From contig JAEOSK010000004.1 in assembly GCA_016840405.1 (NCBI GenBank), positions 1-64,000 on the forward strand: 64,000 nt of DNA. The letters are read 5' to 3'. This document shows, in pieces, positions 62,265 through 64,000 of the stretch (positions are counted from its first letter, which is position 1; every line of letters starts with the position of its first letter). The position numbers and the translations under genes are program-made. This DNA is from Candidatus Hermodarchaeum yapensis (GTDB lineage Archaea > Asgardarchaeota > Hermodarchaeia > Hermodarchaeales > Hermodarchaeaceae). The notes beneath the pieces were generated by a model. It was not told the DNA's origin, did not search any database, and worked only from the letters and a program-made list of their open reading frames with translations.

Positions 62265-63035
62265 GTGGAGTCGATTTCGGTGGAAGTTACAATTCTAGGC
62301 AGTGGCGCATCGCTACTTTCTCCAGACCGTGTTTTATCTGGCTTAATGATTGAAATTGCTGGTGAACCACTTATTTTTGATATGGGTGCCGGCGTGTTAC
62401 ATCGTTTGTCGTGCAGTTTAGTTGAGTTAACACGGATTGAGCATTTGTTCATCAGTCATCTGCACGTGGATCATTGTTCAGACATTGTGGCGCTAGTCCA
62501 AAGCTTATGGTTGATGGGTTATGATAAGACGCTCAATGTGTATGGACCAAAGGATATCCTGAAGATGGGAGAAGCGATTGGTGAGGTGTTTCCCTATCTA
62601 ATTGGAAAAATCAAGATAAAATCTCACACCATTTCTCCTGAGTTTCAGGTAAAGTCAAAGAACTGGACAGTCAAGGCGTTTCCAGTGAATCATGGCGACT
62701 TTGAAGCCTATGGCTACCACCTCGAAGCCGAGGGAAAGCGAATTGTTTATTCAGGTGACACTGCACCAAGCGAAAACTTGGTGAAGGCCGCTAAGGACGC
62801 GGATCTTCTGATTCATGAATGTTCCCTTCCGGACCGTATGAAAGGTATGGCTCCAAATCATTCCACACCTGGTGAAGTCGGGAAGGTGGCGGCGGAGGCG
62901 GATGTCAAAACCTTGGTGATTACCCATTTGTATCCTGAGCTGATAGAAGAACTCGGTGATGCCCTCCGTAGTATTCGAGCGACTTTTTCTGGGAAAATCA
63001 TCGTCCCACGTGATACTCAAATCATTACCTTATAA
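62265..63035 (+). CDS. Metallo-beta-lactamase-fold hydrolase (RNase Z/arylsulfatase-like)
   Basis: 256 residues from GTG (alternative GTG at 62280). Zinc motif HLHVDHCSD (HxHxDH), plus HGDFEAYGYHLEAEGKRIVYSGDT with the third His and Asp, and LVITHLYPEL. This layout is that of the RNase Z/ElaC-type group of the fold; the lack of a flexible exosite arm argues against true tRNase Z. Substrate unknown. Confidence 0.87.
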   Translation: MESISVEVTILGSGASLLSPDRVLSGLMIEIAGEPLIFDMGAGVLHRLSCSLVELTRIEHLFISHLHVDHCSDIVALVQSLWLMGYDKTLNVYGPKDILKMGEAIGEVFPYLIGKIKIKSHTISPEFQVKSKNWTVKAFPVNHGDFEAYGYHLEAEGKRIVYSGDTAPSENLVKAAKDADLLIHECSLPDRMKGMAPNHSTPGEVGKVAAEADVKTLVITHLYPELIEELGDALRSIRATFSGKIIVPRDTQIITL

Positions 63036-63083
63036 TGTTGGACCGAAACATCTTTGAACGGCTAATGATTTTTGGTGGGTTTT

Positions 63084-63557
63084 ATGAACAAGCGAGATTT
63101 CCAAGATATGCTAAACCGGGCTGTTCCTATCGAACAATATATGCGTGAGTGTTCAGCAGATTGTAAATCGAAATACGAGGCCTGTCGAGCGGATTATACA
63201 CTGAAACCTGACATACTCGAATCGATCAAGGCATTTGATAACCAGTTTATTGTTGTAACTATTAGTGCTGATTGGTGTAAAGATTGCATAGCCAATGTAC
63301 CAGTGCTTGATTTGGTTCACGAGGCGACAGGCCTTCCTGTGTATATCTTGGGTGGTGTGAAAACAGACCCCTTGAACCCCGATCGACAATGGGCAGTTCC
63401 ACCAAGTCCTCCCGAAGTAAATACGCTAAACATCAAAGCGATTCCAACGATTCTCATTTATGCAAAGAATGGAAAAGAAATAGGTCGAATCATTGAGAAC
63501 CCATCGATAAAACCCACACTGGAAGAAGAACTCCTTTACTTCTTGGAAAAAGCGTAA
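63084..63557 (+). CDS. Thioredoxin-fold protein
   Basis: About 157 residues from ATG 63084 (GGTGGG 7 nt upstream). The redox motif is SADWCKDC (C-x-x-C), in the FIVVTISADWCKDCIANVPVLDLV context; the cis-Pro is in IKAIPTILIY. An N-terminal helical part holds three more cysteines (RECSADCKSKYEACRADY). Likely a thiol reductase or a bacillithiol-type partner; not a classic WCGPC thioredoxin. Confidence 0.85.
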   Translation: MNKRDFQDMLNRAVPIEQYMRECSADCKSKYEACRADYTLKPDILESIKAFDNQFIVVTISADWCKDCIANVPVLDLVHEATGLPVYILGGVKTDPLNPDRQWAVPPSPPEVNTLNIKAIPTILIYAKNGKEIGRIIENPSIKPTLEEELLYFLEKA

Positions 63558-63584
63558 TTGTGTACTCACTGTATTGTGATTGCT

Positions 63585-63938
63585 TCATAATTTTTCTTCG
63601 TCAATTTCTGGTCGATGTGGAGTAGGACCAGAACCTTCGAAGTGGATAAGCCCTTTCCCCCCACCACCATGGCCTCCAATAAAATGAGCCCGGCGATCAG
63701 CATCTCTTTTTCTTCTTTCCAAATCTTTAGGGCGTTTATCGGGGGGGATAAGGAATAGGAGGAGGAATAGACCAAGGAGCGCCCCATAAAAAGCTGCAAA
63801 GAAAAGATTCGTTATTAGCAGGAAAAAGAAAATTGAAACTAGCGCAATTAGGAGTGATGCCACACAATATCGACGTCTTTTTTGATTTTGGGTGAGTTTT
63901 GGCTTTTGTGGATTGGTCGTGCTTGAAACCCCAATCAC
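63585..63938 (-). CDS. Small membrane protein with charged C-terminus
   Basis: 117 residues: two adjoining helices (VASLLIALVSIFFFLLITNLFFAAFYGALLGLFLLLFLI) followed by a basic and then Gly/His-rich tail (RRAHFIGGHGGGGKGLIHF). The His-rich tail could bind metal. No family recognised. It is convergent with the thioredoxin gene. The window ends 62 bp after its start. Confidence 0.6.
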   Translation of the reverse strand: MIGVSSTTNPQKPKLTQNQKRRRYCVASLLIALVSIFFFLLITNLFFAAFYGALLGLFLLLFLIPPDKRPKDLERRKRDADRRAHFIGGHGGGGKGLIHFEGSGPTPHRPEIDEEKL

Positions 63939-64000
63939 CTCATGTTCACTAGGAAAATTGGGAGTTATATAGTTATTTCGAGAGTAGACACTTATCGTTT

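Overview
The window looks like chromosomal DNA of an Asgard archaeon (Promethearchaeota); I cannot place it in a class from sequence alone. Archaeal signs are a TATA-binding protein gene (54.7 kb), TTTAAATA-type TATA boxes ahead of several genes, an F420-type luciferase-like enzyme, and frequent GTG/TTG starts. Asgard signs are a Rab-like small GTPase (1.1 kb), a protein joining an N-terminal longin-like domain to an Arf-like GTPase (61.3 kb), and a giant tail-anchored protein of eukaryote-like architecture (36.9-41.7 kb). Base composition is roughly 40-45% GC, with a GC-rich non-coding island near 15.3 kb. No rRNA, tRNA, CRISPR array or intact transposase was found.

Layout. 0-3.6 kb: ABC ATPase, Rab-like GTPase, aminotransferase, membrane protein. 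3.9-9.1 kb: small wHTH, DUF2061 protein, a CDF metal exporter fused to a NifX-like domain, and two secreted, C-terminally anchored proteins (an Ntn-hydrolase and a beta-helix protein). 9.3-17 kb: accessory, defence-like DNA with a UPF0175/DUF3368(PIN) pair, a MntA/HepT pair, an orphan antitoxin-like gene, GNAT, methyltransferase, F420 oxidoreductase, opine dehydrogenase-like enzyme and a candidate structured RNA. 17.3-22.4 kb: an ion-transporter-superfamily permease and a 1076-residue membrane protein with RCK/TrkA-like Rossmann domains. 22.8-27.9 kb: a dppFDCB-type peptide ABC importer whose DppC subunit carries a duplicated extracellular beta-rich insertion of about 390 residues. 28-30.5 kb: small membrane proteins. 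30.6-36.8 kb: HyuA/HyuB, a LysE-type exporter and 3-hydroxyacyl-CoA dehydrogenase. 36.9-43.3 kb: a three-gene cassette (coiled-coil wHTH protein, unknown 212-residue protein, 1619-residue tail-anchored protein). 43.6-53.9 kb: metabolic genes (endonuclease IV-like, amidase, arginine deiminase-fold enzyme, alpha/beta hydrolase, aldo/keto reductase, tandem-HTH regulator divergent from glutamate dehydrogenase). 54.3-64 kb: TBP, an ABC-2 exporter cluster, GNAT, cold-shock protein, longin-GTPase, metallo-beta-lactamase-fold protein and thioredoxin.

The main unexplained structure is a dispersed intergenic repeat, about 60-125 bp, with 13 clear and 2 degraded copies. Its parts are a T-rich TTTTTAAGG box, a GAGCAAG box, then in eight copies exactly 43 nt later a TTCGAAGACATAT core, then usually a hairpin GTGAAA-N9-TTTCAC whose stem shows compensatory changes. 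Every copy lies on the same strand whichever way the neighbouring genes run. It is present at 4.8-22.7 kb and 47.2-59.3 kb and absent from 23-47 kb. It is not protein-coding, because aligned copies carry stops in every shared frame.

Start codons were adjusted where a ribosome binding site or homology argued for an internal start. All functional calls rest on motif recognition by eye; no database search was run.
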